Shown: positions 40,377 to 49,665, counted from the stretch's first letter. The stretch is DNA of 64,000 nucleotides from an uncultured Flavobacteriaceae bacterium (GCA_905479065.1 CAJQLB010000004.1:82148-146147), one strand, 5' to 3'. The notes: generated from the sequence alone by a model not told the origin. Translations and numbers: made by a program.

Positions 40377-41000
40377 ATGAAAAAATTAAATTCAATTGAT
40401 CTCTTTATAGACAAACTGTCCACACAAGTTGTTTCGAACAACACAACAAACATGTATTTTGGAAATACAATTGCATCACAGATTTGTAGAAAAAACTTAA
40501 AACTTTATCTAAATAAAATGATTGATGTGAAGCCATCACATCTTTTATTAGGTGAAGCGCCTGGGTACAAGGGTTGTGGAATTACTGGCATTGCATTTAC
40601 GAGTGAACGTATTTTGAATGAAAACACGTTTTATAAAAATCAAGGCTTTCGATGCTTAAATAAGCCGTCAAAACTAAGTAGCGAAATTTCTGCAACCATT
40701 GTGTGGAGTGTATTGGATAATTACACGAACATACCTTTGATATGGAATATTTTTCCATTTCACCCCCATGACACATCAAAAAAAAAATCAAACAGGACTC
40801 CGACTGAAACAGAATTAGAATTAGGAAAAGTGTACTTAAACTTACTTTTAAAAATATTTAATATTGATAATATAATTGCTCTAGGAAGAAAACCTGAATC
40901 TAAACTTAAAGGTTTTGGGTATCATTATGGTTACATTAGACATCCTGCCAATGGAGGAAAAAATAAATTTGTTAATGGCCTAAAAGAAGTATTAAAATGA
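40377..41000 (+). CDS. Uracil-DNA glycosylase superfamily protein
   Basis: A 207-residue protein with the superfamily's two active-site motifs: GEAPGYKGCG (about 59-68) as motif A and RHPANGGKNKF near the C-terminus as motif B. The first resembles families 4 and 6 more than classical Ung. No set of four Cys for a 4Fe-4S cluster is apparent, so it is not a plain family-4 enzyme. A base-excision role is likely but unproven. Its stop overlaps the start of the next gene by four bases (ATGA), suggesting coupled translation. Confidence 0.78.
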   Translation: MKKLNSIDLFIDKLSTQVVSNNTTNMYFGNTIASQICRKNLKLYLNKMIDVKPSHLLLGEAPGYKGCGITGIAFTSERILNENTFYKNQGFRCLNKPSKLSSEISATIVWSVLDNYTNIPLIWNIFPFHPHDTSKKKSNRTPTETELELGKVYLNLLLKIFNIDNIIALGRKPESKLKGFGYHYGYIRHPANGGKNKFVNGLKEVLK

Positions 41001-41743
41001 AACTAATTAATATAAATAGACTCCCCTTAGTATTGGTTCTTATGTTGCTTGTCACAATAAGTTGCCAATTAAAAAAAAAGAGTGAACACCTAAGTCATCC
41101 TATTTCTAACACTAACGTTACAATTGTTGGAGCTATGAAAAATGTTATGTGGAAGGGAGAATTGAGTGGTCGCATTTATTTAGACACCATGTCAAACAAA
41201 GAAGGGCTTTACGGCCTTGGTCCTGAAAGTTATTTAACAGGAGAGTTACTAGTAAACAATGGAGTAAGTTATCTGTCAAAAGTAATTTCTGATTCAAGCA
41301 TGAACGTTGAGCGTCGATTTGATGTTTCAGCGCCCTTCTTTGTCTACTCTAATGTAAACGCTTGGCAGCATGTAAAACTTCCTTCTAACATCAAAACTAT
41401 TAAAAATTTAGAAAAATTTATTGATACTTTGAGAGCCGACTTTCAAAATCCATTTGTATTTAGATTAACCGGACAGGTAAAAGATGCGACAATTCATATT
41501 CAAAATTTGCCTTTTGACACAAAAGTATCCTCTCCAGAAGAGGCGCATCAAGGTCAAATTAATTACGACATAACCAATGTCGAATCAGAAATAATTGGTT
41601 TCTTTTCAACAAAACATAAAGGAATATTCACCCATCACGATTCGTATCTTCACATGCATTTAATAACATTAGACCAAAGACAAATGGGCCATCTAGATAC
41701 ATTAGAAATTGGCAATATGACATTGTATTTGCCTAAGGAATAA
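40997..41743 (+). CDS. Acetolactate decarboxylase-like lipoprotein
   Basis: The 248 residues begin with a lipoprotein signal (lipobox TISC, Cys23). The rest matches the alpha-acetolactate decarboxylase fold: GLGPESYLTGELLVNNG (about 73-89), FRLTGQ (Arg156) and the zinc-site pattern His219-x-His221 with His232 (HMH, then QRQMGH). The His spacing equals that of the Brevibacillus enzyme. That enzyme's late catalytic Glu seems to have no counterpart in this short C-terminus. If active, it would turn acetolactate into acetoin outside the inner membrane. It overlaps the UDG-like gene by four bases. Confidence 0.75.
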   Translation: MKLININRLPLVLVLMLLVTISCQLKKKSEHLSHPISNTNVTIVGAMKNVMWKGELSGRIYLDTMSNKEGLYGLGPESYLTGELLVNNGVSYLSKVISDSSMNVERRFDVSAPFFVYSNVNAWQHVKLPSNIKTIKNLEKFIDTLRADFQNPFVFRLTGQVKDATIHIQNLPFDTKVSSPEEAHQGQINYDITNVESEIIGFFSTKHKGIFTHHDSYLHMHLITLDQRQMGHLDTLEIGNMTLYLPKE

Positions 41744-41767
41744 ACCTTAATTTTAATACTTTTGTTG

Positions 41768-44260
41768 TTAAAAATAAAATCCAAAAGTCCCGGTAACCCC
41801 AAACTTCCTAGCACTAGGACGATCTAAATAGTTGCCTCTAAAATTAAAATCAACTCGAAAAATTTTGAATATATTACCGATGCCAATACCGTACTCATAA
41901 TACATATTCTTATCAGGAGCCTCATAAAGCAATCCCGATGCGTTTAAAAGCTTATTCTCATCAGAAATTTCTCCCCAAGCAGTTCGAAAGCTGATAATTT
42001 CACGTAAATTAAGCTTTCTTAAAAAAGGAATTCTTGAAAATAAACGGCCATTAAAATTGTGTTGTAAATGAAGTGATACGTAAGTGTCTGTTACAAACTC
42101 ATAAAAATCAAGTTGCGAAAACGTGTTGTAAATTGAAAAATAGGACTGGTTTCCTGGGATGACACTTAATAGACCAAGTGGAACATTACCAAACGTTTTT
42201 CCAAATTCAATATTAGAATAGAATCTTCCAAAACCTCCAAGTTGCCAAGGCTGAAAATATGAAAATTGAAATTTTGTATAATTAAAGTCTCCCTTAAAGA
42301 CATCTTTATCACCAATACTTATTTGAGCAAAAATTTGAGCATAATCATCATTTGCATCATACCGCTCTACTCCAAAGCCTGTCATTTTACGCTTTGGAAA
42401 ATACGCCAAGGAGAACGATGTTTCAAATTGCTGTATTTCAGAGGAAATTCCTGTTGAAGAAGCCGAGTCGATATAATCTAAACTAAAAGTGTCTGATGCA
42501 GATTCTAACGTTCTGTAATTTGCTGATAATCTCATTATCAAATTACGCCAAGGTTCTATTTCTACAGCTGCGCTAGTCAAGTTAATGGAAGTAAGCTTAT
42601 CATTGGTTCCTGTTCCAACTAACGAAGAAGAAGCAAAACTACGCCCTAAAACATCTGTGGATGTGGTCAAACTTGCACCAATTTGCTCAACATCTCTTCG
42701 ATTTCCTCCTGAAATAATGAGTCGGCTTTTTTTATCAAGTAACCATTTCCCCGAAATCCCGTATTTGAATTTATCATCTCTAAAGCCGTAGGCTAAAAAT
42801 CCTTCTAGGCGCCACAAGTCATTTCTTCCAAAATAAGTTCTCCCTCCTGTTCTTAATCGAAGTCCCTCTACATAATTAAAACCAAACGTTGAAAAAATAG
42901 GACCGTAATCAAGTGGCAAACTGTTAAACTCAATGTAGCCAGAAGTTAAAATACTGCCAAGGTTATATAAGCGATTAAATTTTTTAACTGTTGTTAAGGT
43001 GTCTAACATTTTATAAACCCCTAACTCATCCTTATTAAGTTTTTCTAATCTATTCGCATTCCAAAAACTCGAATTTCTATCATATACATCCTTATCATAG
43101 AAGTAAACCTCCTCATCATAAAACTTTTTTTCTTTGGGCTCATCAAAAACATAATTATTATACAACGTGGTGCGCTTTCCATAAACACCTCTCGATTTTT
43201 CCTTTTTATTAAAAGCAAAATCAGACATCATGTAATCACGCTTTACTAAAAATAAAGAATCATTTAAAACATCAAATTCTTGTTCGATATATATTTCTTT
43301 AACCCAATTTATATTGGCACTTTTTGATGCTTGTAAATTTATTTCCTTAATGGCATAAGTCGTATCGGCAACCCAAAAATCTCCTTTAAAGGTTAATTCA
43401 TTTTTTCGTCTTGGATAATAGATAATATTATAGCACCACTTGTTATCAATGTATGAACTATCGGATAACACATAATTATAAGTATTAATTCCCGTTTGGG
43501 ATAATGGACTCACAAAGCTTTTATCAAAAAACTTTAAATAATTATCGTAGATGTTATAATCAGAATATAATTCATCAACGAAGTCAATGATAATTTGATT
43601 ATCATTAAATCCAGAGTTTTTGTTTCCCTCTAAAACTTCCTTTTCCTTCTTCTCAAGGTTATCGCCGTAAACTTTTGTGACCGATTCATTAATGAATATT
43701 GGTAAATATGTTTTACCCGTTACCCTAGAAGTATCAACCTCATTAAAAACAAACTCCATCCCCTTGAATAATTTACTTTTTATTAAGGTACTGTCTATGG
43801 TATTAAGATCAAACTCAACTTTTTCATATTTATCATATTCATATTGTTTAAACCGACGCAACCCATTATCTCGCTTATTTTCCCACACTTTTCGTAATAT
43901 GCTAATTGCTGGATTATCTTTTTTTGATTGCTTCCCAGTAAAAAGAACCACTTCATCTAATTGTGAGGCCGTGTCATTGAGTACCAATTTTAAATTGAGA
44001 CTAAGCTTTTCCTTAAGGGGAAGTATCAGTGTTTCATAACCGACAAACGAAATTACCAAAGTATCCCATCTTTGTTCAGACTCTAAATAAAATCGCCCAT
44101 TTTCATTACTAATGGTTCCTTCAGAAGATCCTTTAAAAATAACATTGGCAAAGGCAATGGGTTCGTTATTTATATCAATGATATGCCCTCCAACTTTTGT
44201 TTGAGAAGCCATTTGAATTATATATCCAAAAACAAATAAATAAAATATCTTAAATTTCAT
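41768..44260 (-). CDS. DUF5686-type outer-membrane protein with CarboxypepD_reg domain
   Basis: About 830 residues. I place the start at the Met that precedes KFKIFYLFVF, because it gives a regular signal peptide (ending MASQ); an in-frame ATG seven codons upstream (44281) would add MVEFFMP. A carboxypeptidase-regulatory-like domain (about 20-105) is followed by a long beta-strand-rich region ending in a barrel (FGVTGTFGFYF). This resembles DUF5686 proteins of Bacteroidetes, whose function is unknown. It lies 65 bases downstream of pdhB on the same strand. Confidence 0.75.
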   Translation of the reverse strand: MKFKIFYLFVFGYIIQMASQTKVGGHIIDINNEPIAFANVIFKGSSEGTISNENGRFYLESEQRWDTLVISFVGYETLILPLKEKLSLNLKLVLNDTASQLDEVVLFTGKQSKKDNPAISILRKVWENKRDNGLRRFKQYEYDKYEKVEFDLNTIDSTLIKSKLFKGMEFVFNEVDTSRVTGKTYLPIFINESVTKVYGDNLEKKEKEVLEGNKNSGFNDNQIIIDFVDELYSDYNIYDNYLKFFDKSFVSPLSQTGINTYNYVLSDSSYIDNKWCYNIIYYPRRKNELTFKGDFWVADTTYAIKEINLQASKSANINWVKEIYIEQEFDVLNDSLFLVKRDYMMSDFAFNKKEKSRGVYGKRTTLYNNYVFDEPKEKKFYDEEVYFYDKDVYDRNSSFWNANRLEKLNKDELGVYKMLDTLTTVKKFNRLYNLGSILTSGYIEFNSLPLDYGPIFSTFGFNYVEGLRLRTGGRTYFGRNDLWRLEGFLAYGFRDDKFKYGISGKWLLDKKSRLIISGGNRRDVEQIGASLTTSTDVLGRSFASSSLVGTGTNDKLTSINLTSAAVEIEPWRNLIMRLSANYRTLESASDTFSLDYIDSASSTGISSEIQQFETSFSLAYFPKRKMTGFGVERYDANDDYAQIFAQISIGDKDVFKGDFNYTKFQFSYFQPWQLGGFGRFYSNIEFGKTFGNVPLGLLSVIPGNQSYFSIYNTFSQLDFYEFVTDTYVSLHLQHNFNGRLFSRIPFLRKLNLREIISFRTAWGEISDENKLLNASGLLYEAPDKNMYYEYGIGIGNIFKIFRVDFNFRGNYLDRPSARKFGVTGTFGFYF

Positions 44261-44325
44261 AGGCATAAAAAACTCCACCATTTACATGATGAAGTTTAAA
44301 AACGTAAAACTATCTCTTTTATTGG

Positions 44326-45303
44326 TTATTTATAAAGAACCTTCTTCACTGCTGCGACAACATCTCCACTATTAGGCAGCCATTCTTTCAATAATACTGG
44401 CGAATAGGGTGCCGGAGTATCAGCTGTATTAATTTTTATTATCGGCGCATCAAGATAATCAAAAGCCTGAGATTGTACTTGATAGGTTATTTCAGTTGCA
44501 ACGTTCCCGAAGGGCCAAGCCTCTTCCAAAATAACTAAACGATTTGTTTTTTTAACAGAATCTAAAATGGTCTTGTGGTCCATTGGACGTACAGTCCTTA
44601 AATCAATGATTTCGCATGAAATACCCTCTTTTTGCAATTCATCGGCTGCTATATATGCTTCCTTTATAATTTTGCCAAAAGAAACAATCGTCACATCTGA
44701 TCCCTCTCGCTTGATGTCAGCAACCCCCATTGGAATGATATATTCTCCTTCTGGCACTTCTGCTTTATCTCCATACATTTGTTCACTTTCCATGAAAATC
44801 ACAGGATCATCATCTCGAATGGCCGCTTTTAGTAAACCTTTTGCATCATATGGATTCGAGGGCACAACGACTTTTAAACCTGGTGTATTTGCATACCAAC
44901 TTTCGAAAGCTTGCGAATGCGTTGCTGCTAACTGTCCCGCTGATCCTGTTGGACCTCTAAACACAATAGGACACTTAAATTGTCCCCCTGACATCTGTCT
45001 TATTTTAGCGGCATTATTTATTATTTGATCGATTCCAACTAAAGCAAAATTAAATGTCATGAATTCAACTATTGGTCGGTTTCCAGTCATTGTTGAACCC
45101 ACAGCAATCCCAGCAAAGCCTAATTCTGCAATTGGTGTATCAATCACACGTTTTGAGCCAAACTCATCTAACATGCCTTTAGAAGCTTTGTATGCGCCAT
45201 TATACTCAGCAACCTCTTCACCCATAAGATAAATATGGTCATCTCTTCGCATTTCTTCACTCATAGCTTCACAGATAGCCTCTCTAAACTGAATTGTTTT
45301 CAT
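44326..45303 (-). CDS. pdhB: Pyruvate dehydrogenase E1 component, beta subunit
   Basis: This 325-residue transketolase-like subunit forms the alpha2beta2 E1 that decarboxylates pyruvate with TPP. Marks are GEEVAEYNGAYKASKGM, the Glu-containing IVEFMTFNFA, GPTGSAGQLAATHSQAFE and the C-terminal EEAWPFGNVATEI. The usual partner pdhA (E1 alpha) and E2 are not in the window, so the complex genes are split. A well-formed promoter precedes it. Confidence 0.95.
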   Translation of the reverse strand: MKTIQFREAICEAMSEEMRRDDHIYLMGEEVAEYNGAYKASKGMLDEFGSKRVIDTPIAELGFAGIAVGSTMTGNRPIVEFMTFNFALVGIDQIINNAAKIRQMSGGQFKCPIVFRGPTGSAGQLAATHSQAFESWYANTPGLKVVVPSNPYDAKGLLKAAIRDDDPVIFMESEQMYGDKAEVPEGEYIIPMGVADIKREGSDVTIVSFGKIIKEAYIAADELQKEGISCEIIDLRTVRPMDHKTILDSVKKTNRLVILEEAWPFGNVATEITYQVQSQAFDYLDAPIIKINTADTPAPYSPVLLKEWLPNSGDVVAAVKKVLYK

Positions 45304-45325
45304 TTATATCGTTTTATAAGAACAG

Positions 45326-45359
45326 CAAAAGTAATAATTATTGATAAAATTTAAACAAA
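45326..45359 (-). promoter_or_regulatory. pdhB promoter
   Basis: On the - strand TTTG (45359-45356), 22 bases, then TACTTTTG (45333-45326) matches the Bacteroidetes -33/-7 pattern. The ATG is 22 bases further. Confidence 0.5.
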
Positions 45360-45378
45360 CAAACTTCTAAATATTTAT

Positions 45379-45390
45379 TATGCATGCATA
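45379..45390. promoter_or_regulatory. 12-bp palindrome before etfB
   Basis: TATGCATGCATA is a perfect palindrome lying 21 bases before the etfB -7 box, in the -33 region. It is also between the divergent pdhB and etfBA promoters. It could be an operator, though AT-rich DNA makes short palindromes common. Confidence 0.3.
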
Positions 45391-45411
45391 GGAAATTAAG
45401 GGATTTTTAAT

Positions 45412-45419
45412 TATATTTG
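45412..45419 (+). promoter_or_regulatory. etfBA promoter -7 box
   Basis: TATATTTG matches TAnnTTTG exactly and lies 37 bases before the etfB ATG. No TTG is present at the ideal -33 distance. Confidence 0.42.
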
Positions 45420-45456
45420 TACCCTCAAAATTATAATATATAACAACTGTAGAATT

Positions 45457-46203
45457 ATGAAAATATTAGTTTGTATCAGTCACGTTCCTGACACAACATC
45501 AAAAATTAATTTTATTGATAACGACACAAAATTTGACACAAATGGCGTTCAATTTGTGATAAATCCAAATGATGAGTTCGGTCTCACGAGAGCCATGTGG
45601 TTAAAAGAAAAACAAGGAGCCTCAATTACGGTGGTAAGCGTTGGAGGTTCTGAAACCGAACCCACACTTAGAAAAGCGTTAGCAATAGGTGCTGACGAAG
45701 CCATTCGGATAAATACGGAAGCTAAAGACGGTATTACAGTCGCCAAAGAACTATCGCATGTTATTCAAGATCGAGGGTTTGATCTTGTAATTGCTGGTCG
45801 TGAGTCCATTGATTATAATGGCGGCATGGTTCCAGGAATGGTTGCCGCATTGACCAATGCTAATTTCGTTAATAATTGCATCAGTTTAGAGATTGATGGT
45901 TCAGTGGTAAAAGCGATCAGAGAAATTGATGGAGGAAAAGAAACACTCGAAACCAGTTTACCCCTAGTCATCGGAGGTCAAAAAGGCTTAGTTGAAGAAA
46001 GTGATCTTAGAATCCCAAACATGAGAGGAATCATGATGGCAAGAAAAAAACCCCTAACAGTGCTTGATGGCATTGGAGCAAACAACGATACTTGTAATTC
46101 GAAATTCGAAAAACCAGCTCCAAAAGGTAATGTCACGCTTGTGTCATCAGAAAATATTGACGAATTAATAAACTTACTTCACAACGAAGCAAAAGTAATT
46201 TAA
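45457..46203 (+). CDS. etfB: Electron transfer flavoprotein beta subunit
   Basis: EtfB binds AMP and, with EtfA, carries electrons from acyl-CoA and other dehydrogenases to the quinone pool. The 248 residues show VCISHVPDT at the start, the VINPNDEFGL segment, and the ETF-beta signature region AIREIDGGKETLETSLPLV (about 150-168). It precedes etfA by 19 bases in the usual order. Confidence 0.96.
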   Translation: MKILVCISHVPDTTSKINFIDNDTKFDTNGVQFVINPNDEFGLTRAMWLKEKQGASITVVSVGGSETEPTLRKALAIGADEAIRINTEAKDGITVAKELSHVIQDRGFDLVIAGRESIDYNGGMVPGMVAALTNANFVNNCISLEIDGSVVKAIREIDGGKETLETSLPLVIGGQKGLVEESDLRIPNMRGIMMARKKPLTVLDGIGANNDTCNSKFEKPAPKGNVTLVSSENIDELINLLHNEAKVI

Positions 46204-46222
46204 CCATAAAATAAAGAAAAAA

Positions 46223-47179
46223 ATGTCTGTTTTAGTATATATAGAGTCTGAACAAGGAAAGTTGAAAAAATCAGCTTTGGAAGTTGCTTCTTATGGTAAA
46301 GCGATTGCAAACCAGTTAGGTATAAATGTTACCGCCATTACATTTAACATGAGTGATGCCAGTGAACTTGGCACATATGGTGTAGACAAAATCATGAACG
46401 TCAACAATATCAAAGAGTTTAATGCAAAGATTTACGCCAATTATATTCAACAAGTTGCTGAATCTGAAAATTCAAATCTTGTTATTTTAAGTTCTAGTGC
46501 TAACAGTAAATACCTTGCACCACTTTTAGCAATTAATCTAAATGCAGGATATGTTTCAAATGTCGTTGCTCTTCCAAATGATTTAACACCATTTACTGTT
46601 AAATGTACCGCATTTACCAACAAAGCCTTTTCATTTACAGAAATTAATGCAAGTAAAAAAATATTATCTCTTTCTAACAATTCATTTGGATTAGTTCAGA
46701 GCACCGGCAATGCAACTTTTGAAAACTTCACTCCAGAAACAGTGACTTCAAATGTCAAAATTGAATCTGTTGATAAAGCTTCTGATCAAGTTTCAATTGC
46801 TGACGCCGACGTTGTCGTTTCAGGAGGAAGAGGCCTAAAAGGACCCGAAAATTGGGGAATGATTGAAGAATTAGCAGCGGTTCTTGGAGCAGCAACTGCC
46901 TGCTCAAAGCCAGTCTCAGATTTGGGCTGGAGACCACATAGTGAACATGTTGGGCAAACAGGAAAGCCTGTTGCCTCAAACTTATACATTGCCATTGGTA
47001 TTTCTGGAGCAATTCAGCATTTAGCAGGAATCAATTCGTCCAAAGTCAAAGTAGTGATCAACTCTGATCCTGAAGCACCCTTTTTTAAAGCAGCAGACTA
47101 TGGTATTGTAGGAGATGCCTTTGATGTTGTGCCAACACTCATTCAAAAATTAAAAACCTTTAAAGCACAAAACGCATAA
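46223..47179 (+). CDS. etfA: Electron transfer flavoprotein alpha subunit
   Basis: EtfA holds the FAD of the electron-transfer flavoprotein. The 318-residue protein has the FAD domain in its C-terminal half: SGGRGLKGPENWGMIEELA, GWRPHSEHVGQTGK and the closing SGAIQHLAGI with NSDPEAPFF. The N-terminal domain is the usual Rossmann-like half. Transcription ends in or passes through the structured element at 47202-47278. Confidence 0.96.
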   Translation: MSVLVYIESEQGKLKKSALEVASYGKAIANQLGINVTAITFNMSDASELGTYGVDKIMNVNNIKEFNAKIYANYIQQVAESENSNLVILSSSANSKYLAPLLAINLNAGYVSNVVALPNDLTPFTVKCTAFTNKAFSFTEINASKKILSLSNNSFGLVQSTGNATFENFTPETVTSNVKIESVDKASDQVSIADADVVVSGGRGLKGPENWGMIEELAAVLGAATACSKPVSDLGWRPHSEHVGQTGKPVASNLYIAIGISGAIQHLAGINSSKVKVVINSDPEAPFFKAADYGIVGDAFDVVPTLIQKLKTFKAQNA

Positions 47180-47201
47180 TTTTTTTTAACTTGTAAATCA
47201 A

Positions 47202-47278
47202 CAAGGACTGTTTAAATTGTATTATATCTAAAACTACTATATCTAGTTTGGTAAAGTCCTAATTTAAACAGTTCTTTG
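47202..47278 (+). repeat. Large inverted-repeat element between etfA and the bifunctional nuclease gene
   Basis: A 16-bp stem (47203-47218 with 47261-47276, one G-T pair) encloses a 42-base loop. The loop has its own hairpin (47231-47236 with 47244-47249) and a direct repeat TATATCTA (47223-47230, 47238-47245). The 5' AGGACT can alternatively pair with AGTCCT at 47255-47260. A T-rich run follows, so it could end etfBA transcription. The size and alternative pairing are unusual for a simple terminator; a small RNA or a MITE-like repeat are other options. Confidence 0.5.
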
Positions 47279-47291
47279 TTTTTTATATTCT

Positions 47292-47906
47292 ATGAGTTTA
47301 GTACGACTTAACATAAAAGGGATTTCATACAGCCAAACACAAAATGGAGCTTACGCCCTGATACTAAATGAAGTTGACGGAGATCGTAAATTACCTATAG
47401 TGATCGGCGCATTTGAAGCGCAATCGATAGCGATTGCTTTAGAAAAAGAAATAAAACCTCCGCGACCTCTAACGCATGATTTATTCAAAAATTTTTCTGA
47501 CCGATTTAACATTGTTGTTAAACAAGTTATTATTCACAAGTTAGTTGATGGTGTTTTTTACTCGAGCTTAATTTGTGAACGTGATGGTGTAGAAGAAATA
47601 ATAGACGCCAGAACAAGTGACTCAATTGCTTTGGCATTGCGTTTTAACGCCCCTATATTTACTTATAAAAACATTCTTGATAAAGCTGGTATTTATTTAA
47701 AAGTAAATCCAAATGAAGATGATGAAGCTACAGATGATAATATTTTGTTAGATGAAGTTATCGCTGAAGAAATTGAGACTAAATTCCCTGGTGGTTTTAA
47801 AGACAAAACATTAGAAGAACTTCATAAGCAACTTGATGAGGCTGTAGCTAACGAAGATTACGAAACAGCTGCGAGCCTTCGTGATGAAATTTCAAAACGC
47901 GAATAA
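47292..47906 (+). CDS. Bifunctional nuclease (DUF151) with UVR domain
   Basis: The 204-residue protein has the BFN/DUF151 domain over about residues 1-140, recognisable from GAYALILNEVDGDRKLPIVIG and IDARTSDSIALALRF. A C-terminal UVR motif (LHKQLDEAVANEDYETAASL with RDEISKRE) is like the UvrB-UvrC interaction helix pair. BFN-type proteins have been linked to RNase/DNase activity. The function in bacteria is not well fixed. The CNT transporter starts 11 bases downstream. Confidence 0.88.
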   Translation: MSLVRLNIKGISYSQTQNGAYALILNEVDGDRKLPIVIGAFEAQSIAIALEKEIKPPRPLTHDLFKNFSDRFNIVVKQVIIHKLVDGVFYSSLICERDGVEEIIDARTSDSIALALRFNAPIFTYKNILDKAGIYLKVNPNEDDEATDDNILLDEVIAEEIETKFPGGFKDKTLEELHKQLDEAVANEDYETAASLRDEISKRE

Positions 47907-47917
47907 ACAATTATCAG

Positions 47918-49639
47918 ATGAAAAAAAGTGTACTTTTTATTGGAACAATATTGTTTGCAATGACTTCTATTGTTGCTCAAAACATAGAAAATAAATGGCA
48001 ATTTGAAACTGTCACAGATGAACAAAATCAAGCTCTGTTTAACATCGATGAAGATTCAGACTTTCTTATTTTAGAAAATGGAAAATTTGAATATCACCTT
48101 AGTGCAAAAAATAATTTAAAAGCTTCAGGGAATTTCGATTTACAGGAAACTTTGCTCGTATTTAATTATACGCAGCCCACAGATACCATTAGATACTACC
48201 GAATAAGTGAAAAAACTGATTCAACACTTATTTTTACTGAAAATAACATCCAGTACAAATTTAAAAAATCGAAGTTATCTTCTGACACGATTTTAGTTGC
48301 TGAAGATATTGCCTCAACAGGCACCATTATACCAAATCAAGGATTTTCTTTAACCAGCCTATGGCGAGGTGTCCTTGGTATGTTGTCATTAATTTTTATT
48401 GCGTTCTTGTTTAGTAGTAATCGTAAGGCGATTAACTGGAAGACTGTAGGTATTGGTCTGTCTTTTCAGTTAGTCATAGCAGTTGGTGTTTTGAAAGTAG
48501 AATTCGTAAAAATAGTATTTGAATATATTGGACAAGGTTTTATAGCAATTTTAGGATTTACACAAGCAGGAAGTGAGTTTTTGTTTGGTGGGATGTTAGA
48601 TGTCAATTCTTTTGGTTACATCTTTGCATTTCAAGTATTGCCTACTATAATTTTCTTCTCAGCACTGACTTCTGTGTTATTTTATTTAGGGATTATCCAA
48701 AAAGCAGTCAAAGTGATGGGATGGTTATTAACAAAATTATTAGGAATCTCAGGAGCAGAAAGCTTGAGCGTTGCTGGTAATATTTTTTTAGGACAAACAG
48801 AAGCTCCATTGCTTATCAAGGCTTATCTAGAGAAAATGAATAAATCAGAAATTCTCTTAGTAATGATTGGTGGTATGGCGACTGTAGCAGGAGCAGTTTT
48901 AGCTGCCTACATTGGCTTTTTGGGCGGTGACAATGCAGAATTACAATTGTTTTATGCAAAACATTTATTAGCTGCTTCTGTAATGGCAGCTCCCGGTGCT
49001 ATTGTAATTTCAAAAATACTTTTTCCTCAAATTGAGAATATCAATACGAGTGTCTCAGTATCTAAAGAAAAGATTGGCTCGAATATTTTAGAGTCGATAG
49101 CAAATGGAACCACAGAAGGCCTGAAATTGGCTGTAAATGTTGGGGCAATGCTTTTGGTCTTTGTCGCCTTCATCGCAATGATTAATGGCATCCTTGGAGG
49201 GATTGGTGATCTTACATCTGTCAATCATTGGATAGTTAACAACACACCATATCAAAGTCTTTCTCTAGAATTAATTTTAGGCTACACATTTGCGCCTCTG
49301 ATGTGGCTCATTGGAATAGCAAAAGAAGACATGGCGCTTATGGGACAACTTTTAGGAATTAAATTAGCCGCAAGTGAGTTTATTGGCTATATCCAATTGG
49401 CTGATTTAAAAAATGTGGCCAATGCTACTCATTTAAACTATCAAAAATCTGTAATTATGGCTACCTACATGCTTTGTGGATTTGCAAATTTTGCATCTAT
49501 TGGTATTCAAATTGGAGGAATTGGTTCTTTAGCTCCCGGGCAACGTAAACAATTATCTAAATTTGGAATAAAAGCTTTGATTGGTGGCACGATTGCATCG
49601 TTAATTTCGGCAACTATTGCCGGAATGATTATTGGCTAA
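47918..49639 (+). CDS. Concentrative nucleoside transporter with extra N-terminal secreted domain
   Basis: Residues from about 145 to 573 form a NupC/CNT-type Na+- or H+-nucleoside symporter, seen from GQTEAPLLIKAYL, GGMATVAGAVLAAYIGFLG and GFANFASIGIQIGGIGSL, with about ten membrane helices. Before this lies a signal peptide (about 1-20, ending IVAQ) and a beta-rich domain of about 110 residues (ENKWQFETVTDE and onward) resembling a lipocalin-like fold, outside the membrane. Plain CNT proteins are about 400 residues and lack this part. Next to thyA and with a deoxynucleoside kinase elsewhere in the window, it fits nucleoside salvage. Confidence 0.88.
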   Translation: MKKSVLFIGTILFAMTSIVAQNIENKWQFETVTDEQNQALFNIDEDSDFLILENGKFEYHLSAKNNLKASGNFDLQETLLVFNYTQPTDTIRYYRISEKTDSTLIFTENNIQYKFKKSKLSSDTILVAEDIASTGTIIPNQGFSLTSLWRGVLGMLSLIFIAFLFSSNRKAINWKTVGIGLSFQLVIAVGVLKVEFVKIVFEYIGQGFIAILGFTQAGSEFLFGGMLDVNSFGYIFAFQVLPTIIFFSALTSVLFYLGIIQKAVKVMGWLLTKLLGISGAESLSVAGNIFLGQTEAPLLIKAYLEKMNKSEILLVMIGGMATVAGAVLAAYIGFLGGDNAELQLFYAKHLLAASVMAAPGAIVISKILFPQIENINTSVSVSKEKIGSNILESIANGTTEGLKLAVNVGAMLLVFVAFIAMINGILGGIGDLTSVNHWIVNNTPYQSLSLELILGYTFAPLMWLIGIAKEDMALMGQLLGIKLAASEFIGYIQLADLKNVANATHLNYQKSVIMATYMLCGFANFASIGIQIGGIGSLAPGQRKQLSKFGIKALIGGTIASLISATIAGMIIG

Positions 49640-49665
49640 ATAGTTAATAACTTTTAAAATAAATT

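Noticed and set aside
46755..47012. - strand ORF rich in Gln and Leu inside etfA
   Set aside because: It is a frame shadow of etfA, with low-complexity residues created by the opposite strand.
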